From Nitrospira sp. UBA2082 (GTDB taxonomy: Bacteria; Nitrospirota; Nitrospiria; Nitrospirales; Nitrospiraceae), in the NCBI GenBank assembly GCA_002331335.1, contig DCZO01000011.1, forward strand, positions 1 through 53,269: a DNA stretch of 53,269 nt, in the 5' to 3' direction. Under the pieces are notes generated by a model. It saw only the letters and a program-made list of their open reading frames with translations. It was not told the origin of the DNA and searched no databases. Positions 7,901 through 17,597 of this stretch are shown one piece after another. Positions within the stretch are counted from its first letter, which is position 1. Each line of letters begins with the position of its first letter. Position numbers and translations under genes: made by a program.

Positions 7901-9493
7901 TCAGCCTCGGACCAGCGCCGATACGTCGCTGTGCGAGGTGGGTTTGAGTCCCTCCTTGCCGACGGAGGTCACCGTGCCGCCCGTCAGAGCGTATTCGCCA
8001 TTAAAGAGGTGGAACCGCTCGTTCACTGTGTGGTCCATGTAGTTCACACCACTGTAGTCGATCGTCAGCTTCTTGCCGGGCGGGAGCTGGTCCATTTGGC
8101 CGCGCATCGACACGAAATTCATGAAACCGTGCGCGCCCTTCAGTTTCAGGACCAGGGCATCGCCCCGTTCTTCCACGACGGCATCGGCTTTCGGAGAGCG
8201 GACGCCACGGATCGCATTGGTCACGACCGCGATCACAAAGCCGATAATCACACCCCACAAGAGGTCTACCGTCACCACGATCACGGTCGTGGCCACCATG
8301 TAGAAGACTTCCTCTTTGCCGATGTGCGCGGCATGGATGAACTCTTTGGGATGTGCCAGACGGAATCCGATGAACACCAGCATGCCGGCCAGTGCCGCCA
8401 GTGGAATCATGTTCAGGAGACCGGGAATCAGCGCCACGGACAGGAGCAGAAACAGTCCATGGAAGAAGTTCGACCATCGGGTCCGAGCACCGTTCATGAT
8501 ATTGGCCGAGCTACGGACCACTTCCGCGATCATCGGCAGGCCGCCGATAAACGAGGACAGCGCATTGGTGGTACCTTTGCTCATCAGCTCACGATTCATG
8601 TCGGACCGGCGCTTCCAGGGATCCATCTGATCCATCGCTGAGGCAGTCAACAGTGATTCGAGACTGGCCACAAGCGTATAGGTAATGACGAACTTCCAGA
8701 ACACGCCGGTGCCGACCATCCCCCAATCCGGCCCCTGGAAGGATGCCGTAAAATCAAGCGGTACTTTGACGAGAAATTTAGAATCGAGGTTGAGCACTTG
8801 CCCCAAAGGCACCGCAACCAGGATGACGGCCAACGGTGCAGGCATCAACTTGCCGATTCTCCCCATGTACGGCCAGACGATCATAATTCCAAGACTGAGC
8901 GCCCCGATCATGGCCACTGACGGCACCATGTTAGCGAAGCTGGAGGGGATCGCCAGGATCGTCGGGATCATCTTGCCCGAGAAGGTGACGCCCAGCAGTG
9001 AATGGATCTGCTTGGACATGATGATGATGCCAATCCCGGCCAACATGCCGTGCACGACGTTCAACGGAAACATGTTCGTGAGCTTGCCCAGTTTGGCCAA
9101 CCCCATAAGAATCTGCAGACCACCGCAGATCACACCGACGGCCAGCGCGTATCGGAAGCCTGCCTCGACATTCACCGTGCCGTCGGGCATGGCGCCCAGC
9201 GCCTGCACCGCGCCATAGACGATGGCAATCAGGCCGGCGGCTGCGCCGTTAATGGTGACATAGGAGCCTCCCAGGAGAGAGCCCAGGATGCCGCCGATGA
9301 AGCCGGCAATCACGCCGGCAATGGGGGGCGCTCCGCTGGCAATCGCAATGCCCAGACTTAAGGGCAAAGCGATGAGGAACAGAATAAAGCCGGACATCAC
9401 ATCGGTCTTGGCGTTCTGTTTGAGTCCGGGAAGATAGTCGAGAGGAGCAGGACCGGCATCTTGGATTTTCGCTGCACCTTTTTCTGATGACAT
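7901..9493 (-). CDS. SulP/SLC26 anion permease with STAS domain (BicA-like)
   Basis: 530 residues. A hydrophobic transport core (about 30-410) opens with a typical SulP stretch (LIALPLSLGIAIASGAPPIAG; ITINGAAAGL-type motif). A C-terminal STAS domain (about 425-525) follows, with the LTIDYSGVNYMD beta-alpha motif. SulP proteins import sulfate, bicarbonate or other anions. The neighbours (DabA/DabB, carbonic anhydrases, UspA) point to bicarbonate in the manner of cyanobacterial BicA, but sulfate cannot be excluded from sequence alone. AAGGAG lies 7 nt before ATG 9493. A possible sigma-70 promoter (TTGTCA-17-AATAAC on the minus strand) sits within the 60 bp upstream. The gene is separated from the usp/DAB genes by a palindromic repeat. 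Confidence 0.88.
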   Translation of the reverse strand: MSSEKGAAKIQDAGPAPLDYLPGLKQNAKTDVMSGFILFLIALPLSLGIAIASGAPPIAGVIAGFIGGILGSLLGGSYVTINGAAAGLIAIVYGAVQALGAMPDGTVNVEAGFRYALAVGVICGGLQILMGLAKLGKLTNMFPLNVVHGMLAGIGIIIMSKQIHSLLGVTFSGKMIPTILAIPSSFANMVPSVAMIGALSLGIMIVWPYMGRIGKLMPAPLAVILVAVPLGQVLNLDSKFLVKVPLDFTASFQGPDWGMVGTGVFWKFVITYTLVASLESLLTASAMDQMDPWKRRSDMNRELMSKGTTNALSSFIGGLPMIAEVVRSSANIMNGARTRWSNFFHGLFLLLSVALIPGLLNMIPLAALAGMLVFIGFRLAHPKEFIHAAHIGKEEVFYMVATTVIVVTVDLLWGVIIGFVIAVVTNAIRGVRSPKADAVVEERGDALVLKLKGAHGFMNFVSMRGQMDQLPPGKKLTIDYSGVNYMDHTVNERFHLFNGEYALTGGTVTSVGKEGLKPTSHSDVSALVRG

Positions 9494-9630
9494 ACATGGC
9501 TCCTTCTACGTTATTGCGCGTTCGACTTATGTTGACAATACCGCCCGTCCTCTTAAGAGGCTGCGGAAACTCGTTGATGCCGATAATAGAGCCGGACTTT
9601 CCCGTACGGCACTCACATTCGGCGCATCCT

Positions 9631-9752
9631 CAGGATGCTCAAAAAGGCTGTCCAGCAAGGCCGCAGCGAGCGAAACGGCGAGGCGTACGCTTCGGTACAT
9701 TGAGCCGTTGAGCGATGCGAGAACGCCGCTGGCAGACTTTTTCAGCATCCTG
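9631..9752. repeat. Large imperfect palindromic repeat (REP/MITE-like)
   Basis: About 122 bp bounded by inverted ends: CAGGATGCTCAAAAAGGCTG on the left and the reverse complement of CAGGATGCTGAAAAAGTCTG on the right. An inner stem pairs around GTAC-GCTTCG-GTAC and AACGGC...GCCGTT. The whole element can fold into one long hairpin. It sits between the SulP and usp genes, carries no open frame, and looks like a dispersed intergenic repeat. I recall very similar palindromic elements in other Nitrospira genomes, but no second copy is obvious in this window. Confidence 0.75.
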
Positions 9753-9765
9753 CTCATACGTCCTC

Positions 9766-10665
9766 TTATCCGATGATCAGGACGGGGACGGCGACGCGGT
9801 GGAGAACTTTCTGAGCGACGCTCCCGGAGACGAACCGGACTGCGCTCTGAAAGCCATGGGATGCCATAATCACGAGGTCCTGCCGGGCCGATTCCTCGAC
9901 GATGACCTCAGGGGGATCACCACTGGAAACCTGGCCCTGTGCCTTGTAGCGCCCGCCTGCAGGGGCATGGGCCGGTGTGGCGCTGAGCTTTGCCGCGACG
10001 GTCTCCACAAGTTTCTTCCCCCAGCTCACCGAATCCTCATGCAAATTCTCATGAAATCGATCGTGATGGGCCAATGCGCTATCGTTGCGATACGCCTTGA
10101 GCGTCGGCACCACGTGCAGCACGGTCGTTTCGACCGGGTCGCGAAAGGGGTGGTCCAAGAGCCAGCGCTGGATTTGCGCCGCATCGTCGATCCCATTCAC
10201 GGCGACCAGCACGCGGCGGATCTGTTCCGGTATCTGTTTGACAACCAGCGTCGAGCAGGGGGCATGGCTGGCGATCCGGTCGGAGACGCTGCCGACGGTG
10301 AACTCCCGCTCTTCGCTGCTGAGTCCGCGCGAGCCGGTGACGATCAAATCAGCCGCCTCCATCTGCGCGGTGTTGATGATCACGCGCGCCGCGTTCCCCA
10401 GCTCGCACACGTGCTTGACTATGAGGCTCAATTCAGGCGGGACGGATTTCGCCGCTTGCTCCAGAAACTGGTGACCGGAGTCCAGCAGGGGACGCAGCTC
10501 TTCCGGAGCCGTTGCTCGACCGAGAGGCCCCCGATCCGGATACTGTGCAAGCCCGTGATCAATCGCATGCACCAGCGTAAGCTCAACCGGGGTGTAGAGC
10601 CGAGTGACCGCCTGCACCAGCTTGAAGGTCGGATCGGATCGATCGACTGCCACCACCACACGCAT
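9766..10665 (-). CDS. Tandem universal stress (UspA) protein, end of the DAB operon
   Basis: 299 residues with two UspA domains. Domain 1 starts MRVVVAVDRSDPTF and ends with VTGSRGLSSEEREFTVGSVS. Domain 2 carries MASHGFQSAVRFVSGSVAQKVL. The start is ATG 10665, which has AGAAAGGAGAAGG directly upstream. The longer frame reaching 10818 overlaps the NuoM-like gene and is rejected. The 31-nt gap from that gene places it in the same transcript. It is more divergent from the two usp genes at 5919 and 6974 than they are from each other. A UspA protein as the last gene of a Ci-pump operon suggests control of the pump. Confidence 0.9.
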   Translation of the reverse strand: MRVVVAVDRSDPTFKLVQAVTRLYTPVELTLVHAIDHGLAQYPDRGPLGRATAPEELRPLLDSGHQFLEQAAKSVPPELSLIVKHVCELGNAARVIINTAQMEAADLIVTGSRGLSSEEREFTVGSVSDRIASHAPCSTLVVKQIPEQIRRVLVAVNGIDDAAQIQRWLLDHPFRDPVETTVLHVVPTLKAYRNDSALAHHDRFHENLHEDSVSWGKKLVETVAAKLSATPAHAPAGGRYKAQGQVSSGDPPEVIVEESARQDLVIMASHGFQSAVRFVSGSVAQKVLHRVAVPVLIIG

Positions 10666-10696
10666 ACCCTTCTCCTTTCTCACACACCGTGGACGG

Positions 10697-12196
10697 TCAT
10701 GGCGCGGTGAACAGGGCCACGATCGGGAGCGGCTGCACCTGCGCGAAGTGCTGCACGAGAGTGGCGACGCTCGCCTGTATCGGATCCAGTAGGATGTTTG
10801 GGTAAAGACCGATGGCAAGCACGACGACCGCCATCGGCATGACGGCTACCACCTCGCGGCGAGTCAGATCCGGCAAAGTGGACACGTAGGGGGTAACGGG
10901 ACCCAAGACCATACGTTGAAACATCCAGAGCATGTACACGGCACCTACCACAATGCCGATAAGCGCGAGTAGGACAAGAAGATAGCTGTGATAGGAGGTG
11001 CCAACCAGGATCATGAACTCCCCGACGAAACTGCCCGTCCCCGGCAAGCCGATGGAGGCCATGACGAAGATGGTCAAAAGCGCCGCGAACTTCGGCATTA
11101 CCTGTTGCAGACCTCCATAGGCTCTGATGATCGGATTATGCGTGCGGTCATACAACATCCCGGCTGCAAGGAACAGGGTTCCCAAGGTCATACCATGACT
11201 GACCATCTGAAAAACGGCTCCCTGGATAGCTTCCTGATTCAATCCAAAGATTCCCAGGGTGATGAACCCCATATGCGCGACGGAGGAATAGGCGATGAAT
11301 CGCTTGATCGCGCTTTGCGCCATGGCTACAATTCCGCCGTAGAGAATGGCCAGCACGGAGAGCCCCTGGATGAGCGGGGCGAACGACGCTGAGGCCTCGG
11401 GAAATATGGAGATGCAGAACCGTATAAGCCCGTAGGCGCCCATCTTGAGCAGGAGCCCGGAAAGAATGACGTGCCCCACGGCGGGCGCCTCTCCATGCGC
11501 GTCGGCGATCCAGCCATGAACGGGAAGCATGGGGACCTTGATGGCAAACCCCAGAAACAACGCCAAGAAGATCCAGAGCTGGACCTTCGGCGCATACTCC
11601 ATCTGCCTTAGGGCCGGCAGGTCATAGGTGCCCCCGAAGTGGTGCAGCGCCTCAATCCCAAGACCGAGCAGCAGACTCCCGGCCACGCTGAACAAGAGGA
11701 ACTTGATCGCCGCGTGAATCCGCTTGGGGCCTCCCCAAAACGCGATCACGAAATACATGGGAATCATCGCGATTTCCCAGAAGACCAAAAAAAGGAAGGC
11801 GTCCAGTGCGGTAAACACGCCTGTGACTGCCAGTTCCACCAAGAGGATCAGCATCATGAAGGCCTTCGTGTTATCGATTCTCCACGAGACCAGGACGCAC
11901 AAGGGTATGATTGATGTTGCGAGAAAGACCAGCGGCAAACTGATGCCGTCGATGCCGACCGCAAACTTAAATGTGGCGAACGGCAATTGCACGCGGTCCA
12001 CCATCTGCAACCCGCCGGCCGCATTATCAAAATTTGCCCACAAGCCTCCCGTGAGCCCAAGCCCGATCAAGGTAATTCCGAGCGTCGCCCAGCGAATGGT
12101 CTCGGCATCGCGGAGGAGCCCCACGATGATCAGTCCGAGAGCAGGGGTTAGGACAATCCAGCTGACTAGATGGGAAACCAAGAACGAATTCTCCAT
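10697..12196 (-). CDS. NuoM-like proton-translocating antiporter subunit
   Basis: 499 residues, about 14 membrane spans, of the Mrp/complex I ND4 family. The proton-path residues of NuoM are present: E141 (VFWEIAMIPMYF), K220 with HGW (AIKVPMLPVHGW), H234 and K251. The order in transcription is DabA, NuoL-like, then this gene 10 nt later, then usp. No other nuo genes are nearby, so it does not belong to a respiratory complex I operon. Known DAB systems need only DabA and one NuoL-like DabB. The extra ND4-type subunit suggests a larger energised complex, comparable in principle to NDH-1-linked CO2 pumps. Confidence 0.88.
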   Translation of the reverse strand: MENSFLVSHLVSWIVLTPALGLIIVGLLRDAETIRWATLGITLIGLGLTGGLWANFDNAAGGLQMVDRVQLPFATFKFAVGIDGISLPLVFLATSIIPLCVLVSWRIDNTKAFMMLILLVELAVTGVFTALDAFLFLVFWEIAMIPMYFVIAFWGGPKRIHAAIKFLLFSVAGSLLLGLGIEALHHFGGTYDLPALRQMEYAPKVQLWIFLALFLGFAIKVPMLPVHGWIADAHGEAPAVGHVILSGLLLKMGAYGLIRFCISIFPEASASFAPLIQGLSVLAILYGGIVAMAQSAIKRFIAYSSVAHMGFITLGIFGLNQEAIQGAVFQMVSHGMTLGTLFLAAGMLYDRTHNPIIRAYGGLQQVMPKFAALLTIFVMASIGLPGTGSFVGEFMILVGTSYHSYLLVLLALIGIVVGAVYMLWMFQRMVLGPVTPYVSTLPDLTRREVVAVMPMAVVVLAIGLYPNILLDPIQASVATLVQHFAQVQPLPIVALFTAP

Positions 12197-12206
12197 GCCC
12201 GCCCTT

Positions 12207-14255
12207 TCATGTCATCATCAGTGAGAACACGAACTCGATTCCCTCAATAAGAACGAGAAGTACCACGAGAAGCATCAGGAGAATGCGGAGAAATCTGGGG
12301 TCGGAGGCATGGTGCGGTACAGCTCCACCATGTCGGTACAAAGGATCGTCGTCACCGGTCCTCTTGACGCCCACAACTTTGGAGAGTCCTGTCGCCATTC
12401 TGAACGATGCGTTGACAAGCCCGCTCGCGGGCCGATCGATAAGCCGCACATCCAGGTTTTGCCAGAGCCACGACGCGAATCGCAGGTACGGGCGGATGAT
12501 GATGGCCTCGTAGACTTGATCGAAGTACCCTTGATTCAGAAAGAGCAGGTAGAGAGATTTTTTGCGCTCTGCCCACCATGCCGAGGGATGGGCCGGAAAG
12601 ATATGGAAATAGAACGCCGTGGCCCAGCCGGCTATCGCGGCGCCGACGCCGAGCAGAAGGCTCACGGGGGACCAGCCGGCAAGTGAAATCCTTGCCAGCG
12701 CATCGATTCCCTCATGGTGTACCGGAGAGATGAATTCGAGAAAGTCACCCCAGATCAGAAGGCGGAGCAGGGCGAGTCCTGCCGTGATGGGAATGAGTCC
12801 CAGAAGCAGCGATGCCGAGAACAGTTGCGGCCGCATCATCCCCGGTCGAAATCCCTCGGACCAGTCAACGCGACCGGATGGCGTGAAGATCTCCATAGTC
12901 CCCTGGAACAGATAGAATGCGACGAAAAACGTCGTGGCCAGCGCCGTGATCCAGAAGGCCACCCGTGCCTGGACGACGTGCGACAGCTCCCACAACTGCT
13001 CGTAGGGCCCCCAGAAAATGACGATCGGTGGAATCAACGCCATGATTAGGGCGCCGACATATAGGGGAACCTGTTGTCGTGACACTCGTGTTCGTGATGG
13101 GTGCCCATGGGCGGCGTGATCGCTCTCGTGGTCTCCGTGGTGGGCTCCCCCGAGATACTGCAGGGCGCTGCCTGCGGAGAGAAACAGGAAACTCTTCATG
13201 GCGCCATGAGTGACGAGGTGAAAAATGGCGGCTCCATAGGCGCCGACGCCGCAGGCCATCACCATAAACCCAAGTTGGCTGATCGTCGAGTAGGCCAGAA
13301 TGCGCTTGATGTCGACTTGCGTGAGGGCGACTAGGGCGGCAAAGAGTGCGGTCCCGCCGCCGACTACCGCCACCACGTTCATGATGGCCGGGGCCAGCAC
13401 ATACAGCGGCGCCATGCGGATCAGGAGGTACACGCCCGCGTTGACCATGGTCGCGGCATGGATCAGCGCGGAGACCGGGGTCGGGGCTTCCATCGCAAAC
13501 GGGAGCCAGACATGGAGGGGAATCTGCGCGGACTTGCCGATCGGTCCCATGAACAACAGCAGCGCAATCACGGAGAGGATAGGGGCCTGCCACTCAAGCC
13601 CGAGCCATCCAAGAAGATTCACCGTCTGATCGGCGTACTGCGGCGCGGCGGACAAGATCGCCTGAATGTCGAGCGTGCCGAAGGTGGCCCAGGTCACGTA
13701 GATGCCGAATGCGAGGCCGACATCCGCCACGCCGTTCACGAGAAAGGCTTTCGTCGCGGCGTCGCAGGCCGAGAGACGGCGTGACCAATGCGAAATCAAT
13801 AGATATGAGCACAGCCCCATGATTTCCCAGAACATGAACAGCATAAACAGATTCGCGCCCATGACCAGCATGACCATGGCAAAGGTAAAGAGCGCAATCA
13901 GTGCAAAGAAGCGGGCATAGCGCGGGTCCGCCTGCATGTATCGGCTGGAAAAGACATGGACCAGGCTGCTGACCCCGGTGACGAGGAACAACAGGATGAC
14001 CGTGACCGCGTCCACATAGAGACCTGCTTCGACGGTCAGACGGCCTGAGTTGATCAGGGTATACAATGGAATTGACCTGGCGCCGTGTTGGTACACGTCG
14101 ATACAGGCCAGGACCGAGAGGAAGAACGAGGCGGCGACCGCCGGGATTGCCAACCGATGGCTCGACTCGCCGACCCACCGGCCGCCCAGCGCGATGATCA
14201 GGAAGGCGGTAAACGGAAGGGCCGGGATCAGAATGTAGACTGCGTTCATCATCAT
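12207..14255 (-). CDS. dabB: DabB: NuoL-like subunit of the DAB inorganic-carbon pump
   Basis: 682 residues, multi-span ND5/NuoL family. It keeps E144 (MFWEIMG), K241 with H248 (GKSAQIPLHVWLP), H266 (IHAATMVNAG) and K354 (HGAMKSFLFL), which form the proton channel in complex I antiporter subunits. An inter-helix loop at about 370-386 is His/Asp rich (HHGDHESDHAAHGH), an unusual feature that could bind metal. The ATG-ATG-ATG start overlaps the DabA stop (TGATGATG), so translation is coupled. In DAB systems this subunit anchors DabA at the membrane and couples cation flux to CO2 hydration. Assignment as DabB rests on the tight pairing with DUF2309. Confidence 0.88.
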   Translation of the reverse strand: MMMNAVYILIPALPFTAFLIIALGGRWVGESSHRLAIPAVAASFFLSVLACIDVYQHGARSIPLYTLINSGRLTVEAGLYVDAVTVILLFLVTGVSSLVHVFSSRYMQADPRYARFFALIALFTFAMVMLVMGANLFMLFMFWEIMGLCSYLLISHWSRRLSACDAATKAFLVNGVADVGLAFGIYVTWATFGTLDIQAILSAAPQYADQTVNLLGWLGLEWQAPILSVIALLLFMGPIGKSAQIPLHVWLPFAMEAPTPVSALIHAATMVNAGVYLLIRMAPLYVLAPAIMNVVAVVGGGTALFAALVALTQVDIKRILAYSTISQLGFMVMACGVGAYGAAIFHLVTHGAMKSFLFLSAGSALQYLGGAHHGDHESDHAAHGHPSRTRVSRQQVPLYVGALIMALIPPIVIFWGPYEQLWELSHVVQARVAFWITALATTFFVAFYLFQGTMEIFTPSGRVDWSEGFRPGMMRPQLFSASLLLGLIPITAGLALLRLLIWGDFLEFISPVHHEGIDALARISLAGWSPVSLLLGVGAAIAGWATAFYFHIFPAHPSAWWAERKKSLYLLFLNQGYFDQVYEAIIIRPYLRFASWLWQNLDVRLIDRPASGLVNASFRMATGLSKVVGVKRTGDDDPLYRHGGAVPHHASDPRFLRILLMLLVVLLVLIEGIEFVFSLMMT

Positions 14256-17200
14256 GAGATCGGTGGTGAAATCGTCTTCCAGGTTCCTCCTGGCTGATAT
14301 TCAGAAAACTCTCCCGTGCTGGGATGGCAGGAGACGAGATAGAGCCACTGATTGTTGAAAAAATTCTGAAGCACCACATGGCGGGAGATGATCCGGGAGA
14401 TCCTTTCCTGGTCCGCCTCGATTACGGCAAGCAGACGGAGCGGCTCATGAAACCGGCGAGCCCCCGTGGTCAGGGCTTGAAACGGAAACCCTGTTTGCAA
14501 ATCGCTGTGTCTCCCGAGCATCACACCGACTCCGCTGACGACGTTGTGCAAGACCTTGGTCCCGCTCCCGAACGCCCAGCTGTCCGTCGCGGAGAAATAA
14601 TATTGAAAATTGATCATTTGCACCACGACCAGCGGGGCGGTCATGATGGCCTCCAGCGCCCGGCCGGTATTGTCCTGGGACTGGTCGTAATTGTGGAGAA
14701 AGACCCGACCGTCAAGCTTGAGGCCTCGTGTCAGCGACCGACGTCCGACAATAAACGCCGCATTGCTGGAGAGGCCCCACTCCGGTCTGACCTGCGCCCA
14801 GTCACGGCTGACTTGCGAGGTATAGCGGGCGGCATCCTGGGGTACGATCCCGCTGGGAGCCCCCGGCAATCGGCCAAGGCGCTCCTGAACGTTCAGGAGT
14901 CTTGCCGCGTCCAAGTCCTGTTGCAACTGGCGCACATCCGGACGGTGCGACTCGGGCAACTCTTCCAGATCGAACAGGGTGACGTGGTCCGTGGTCGTAT
15001 TATGCTCACCGGCGATAAACCACGTGTCCTCCGGGATCTCGATCCCCTGGTTCCGTAGCTCCAGGCGGACTTTCGGCTTATTGGCCAGGGCTGCCAAGAC
15101 CCTGGCATTGGGTCCGCCAGGATTCCCTCCGCAGGCCCCGCAGTGGTACGCGGATGCGTAGGGGTTGTTTTCTGTGGTGCTCGCATGGCCGCAGAGCAGC
15201 ACCAGCCGCGCAAACCCTCTGGTCAGGCTCATGACACGGAGCGCGTTTTCGACCACCGCCGCTTTTTCTGCTGGGGAGAACCTGCTCGCCGCGAAGCGTT
15301 CGAGTGACCTATGGTGGTTGCGGGCATTGAGCCCGTTCTGATATCGGAGTTCCTCCAACATGGCATGCTCTTGCGCTACGGACAGACCAAGCCGCTCCGA
15401 CGCTGTGGTCTGTCGCATCGCGTGGCTGCCGTCCTCCGGCTCCCGAAGAGCGGCGAGCCGGAATTCTTCCAGGACCTCCTGCGAGAGAGTGCCCACGATG
15501 TTCCGACCGCCAATCCGCTGCTCGAGCACCTCGGCGACGCACGCCCGCTCGCTGCCGTCGATGTAGGCCTCACGCTCCTGTTCAGGGAATTTTTCCACCG
15601 GGATTCGGGTCGGGATCGGTGGAGTGAGCCAGTGACGCAACGTCGTGCGCACCAGCTCATAGGGCTTCACGAACAGGGTCTTTCCCAGCATCGCCAGTCC
15701 GAACACTAACCCGAACAGGTCGAACGTCAGATAGGAACTGGCGGGGTTCGCCTTGGCCTGGTGAAACAGGTGCCGGACGAACTGGCTCCAGCGGTCCCCA
15801 AGCAGGTAGCGTTGGACCTCGGGATCCTGAGCCCACCGCGGTTCCTCCTTGACCACATATTTTGGCTTGATCAACACGGGACAGAGGAGGAGATCATCCT
15901 CGCGATTGAGCTCTCGGTAGTCGATGGGCGTGCCGAAGAATCCGGCGAATCCGATCGTATCGTACTCGCCCTGGGCTTCCAGATGACGGCGGAACGGCTT
16001 GGAGCGGGCATCGATACAGAACGCGGCTTGCGCTCGGGGTTTCGGCCGCTCGTGACCTGTGTCGGCTGCGGATCGCTGCCTCTCACTTATCAGCTTTGTC
16101 ATCAACGCGTTTCGATACTCTTTCTCATAGGCCTCGTGCCACACAGGACGGAGCGCGTCCGGCGGGAACCGATTGAGCCAGGACAGCACAGACCTGACCT
16201 CCGCCGGTGGGAGGCGTTGAAGATCTTCCGGGCGAAGTTCGAGGAATTGAGCCACGTGGAAGAGGCGCCAGACGTCCCGGCAGACGGTTTCCGTGTACGC
16301 GTCGTGCGCGTGAGAGTCGATGTCCTCCAGATCATGGGATCGCGCGCGTTCAAGAAGATCGGGAAGTGTCGGGTTGATGCGCCACTCGCTTCGACAGACT
16401 TTCTCGGCCAGCTCGGCCTCGTAAAACACGCGCACGGCCAGGTATTCCAGCGGATCGATCGGGTGACGGCCCTGTTCAGGATAATCCGGATTCTTGGCTC
16501 GCCAGCGAATATAGCCGGCCCAGCCGGGCAACCGAGTGAGGTGCCGGCGCAGGTACTCTTCCCGTTGCTGGTCGGAGACCCGCAAGCGGTGGAGGCTCGA
16601 CACGAGGGCGTCTTCAGGGCGGTCAGGGAGTGACTCCACCCTTCGAGCCCAGTCAGAGATCCCGAGGGTCCATCCGGCAGCCTCGCGCGACGCGAGTTCC
16701 CGCCACGCACGATAAAATCCGTGCGTGCGTGAGGGCATCGACCAGTCCGCCATCCCTTCATCCGCAAATGCGGCGCACCACTTGATCATGTGTTCGTTGA
16801 TCTCTCGTTTCAGATCAGAGCCGGTGAGATCGTCGATGATCTCAGCTGCGGTGCGGAGAGGCTGCCGCGGCTGGCCATGCTCGACCTGCCCAGGTTCTCC
16901 GGCCATGGCCGTGGTGAGGGAATGCCCGTGGTGGCCGGTCGATCCATCTTCAGAGAGACCGAGCGCCTTCAAGGCCCCGGACCATAGCGCATGGACGTAG
17001 ACCGCCTCAGAGTCGCCTCCCGTCCCGTGGGACCTCAGCCGATCTTTGATGGCCTGGGGAACATCAGGACGGATACGGTGAGTGGCGTCTTCTTCCGAGA
17101 GTTGCCATGACCATAATTTGGGGTCGAGCGGATCGATGCCGTGTACAAAGTGGACGAGAAGAATCTCTTCAGGATGGAGACTCCGCTCGCCGGCACGGAC

Positions 17201-17566
17201 TGTATCCTGCGCGGCGAGCTCCGGGACCCGCGATCGCAGGGCACTCAACAGCTCCTTCTCGGAGATCCGTCCCTCGGCGTAGCAGGCGCGGTACTCCGCC
17301 GTGGACAGATAGCCTTCTCCCCCAAGCACGTGCTTCGCTTGCGAGACGGCTTCATGAAAGGGCAAATGTTCGAACCCGATCAAGGGATTGCGATAGGCGA
17401 ACGTCCGAAGCGGCCAGTTCGGAGGAATGACCTCGACCGCCTGTGACACCAGGGCTCGAAGCTCTTCACCCTCCGCCTCGTTCAACGTAGGCTGGGAGGC
17501 GTCTTTCAATTTGGTGCCTACGCCGTGGCGTTCGGACAACTTCTCAGTATGCACTGCCTTCTTCAT
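14252..17566 (-). CDS. dabA: DabA (DUF2309): CO2-hydrating subunit of the DAB pump
   Basis: About 1104 residues. It has the beta-CA-like zinc site known from DabA. Numbered from the ATG, C517-x-D519-x-R521 (AAFCIDARSKPF) and H794 ... C809 (LLCGHASTTE ... AYHCGACGGN) are present, and the 15-residue H-to-C spacing is the same as I recall for the characterised Halothiobacillus enzyme. DabA faces the cytoplasm and converts CO2 to bicarbonate unidirectionally when driven by DabB. The chain is longer than many DabAs, with extra N-terminal sequence rich in His/Glu (about 200-240). ATG 17566 is chosen because the frame's GTG at 17659 overlaps a small ORF with a good ribosome site; the ribosome site for 17566 is weak, which could mean translational coupling. 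Confidence 0.9.
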   Translation of the reverse strand: MKKAVHTEKLSERHGVGTKLKDASQPTLNEAEGEELRALVSQAVEVIPPNWPLRTFAYRNPLIGFEHLPFHEAVSQAKHVLGGEGYLSTAEYRACYAEGRISEKELLSALRSRVPELAAQDTVRAGERSLHPEEILLVHFVHGIDPLDPKLWSWQLSEEDATHRIRPDVPQAIKDRLRSHGTGGDSEAVYVHALWSGALKALGLSEDGSTGHHGHSLTTAMAGEPGQVEHGQPRQPLRTAAEIIDDLTGSDLKREINEHMIKWCAAFADEGMADWSMPSRTHGFYRAWRELASREAAGWTLGISDWARRVESLPDRPEDALVSSLHRLRVSDQQREEYLRRHLTRLPGWAGYIRWRAKNPDYPEQGRHPIDPLEYLAVRVFYEAELAEKVCRSEWRINPTLPDLLERARSHDLEDIDSHAHDAYTETVCRDVWRLFHVAQFLELRPEDLQRLPPAEVRSVLSWLNRFPPDALRPVWHEAYEKEYRNALMTKLISERQRSAADTGHERPKPRAQAAFCIDARSKPFRRHLEAQGEYDTIGFAGFFGTPIDYRELNREDDLLLCPVLIKPKYVVKEEPRWAQDPEVQRYLLGDRWSQFVRHLFHQAKANPASSYLTFDLFGLVFGLAMLGKTLFVKPYELVRTTLRHWLTPPIPTRIPVEKFPEQEREAYIDGSERACVAEVLEQRIGGRNIVGTLSQEVLEEFRLAALREPEDGSHAMRQTTASERLGLSVAQEHAMLEELRYQNGLNARNHHRSLERFAASRFSPAEKAAVVENALRVMSLTRGFARLVLLCGHASTTENNPYASAYHCGACGGNPGGPNARVLAALANKPKVRLELRNQGIEIPEDTWFIAGEHNTTTDHVTLFDLEELPESHRPDVRQLQQDLDAARLLNVQERLGRLPGAPSGIVPQDAARYTSQVSRDWAQVRPEWGLSSNAAFIVGRRSLTRGLKLDGRVFLHNYDQSQDNTGRALEAIMTAPLVVVQMINFQYYFSATDSWAFGSGTKVLHNVVSGVGVMLGRHSDLQTGFPFQALTTGARRFHEPLRLLAVIEADQERISRIISRHVVLQNFFNNQWLYLVSCHPSTGEFSEYQPGGTWKTISPPIS

Positions 17567-17597
17567 GCTCGTTAACAGAGATCGCACAGCTTGCCTA

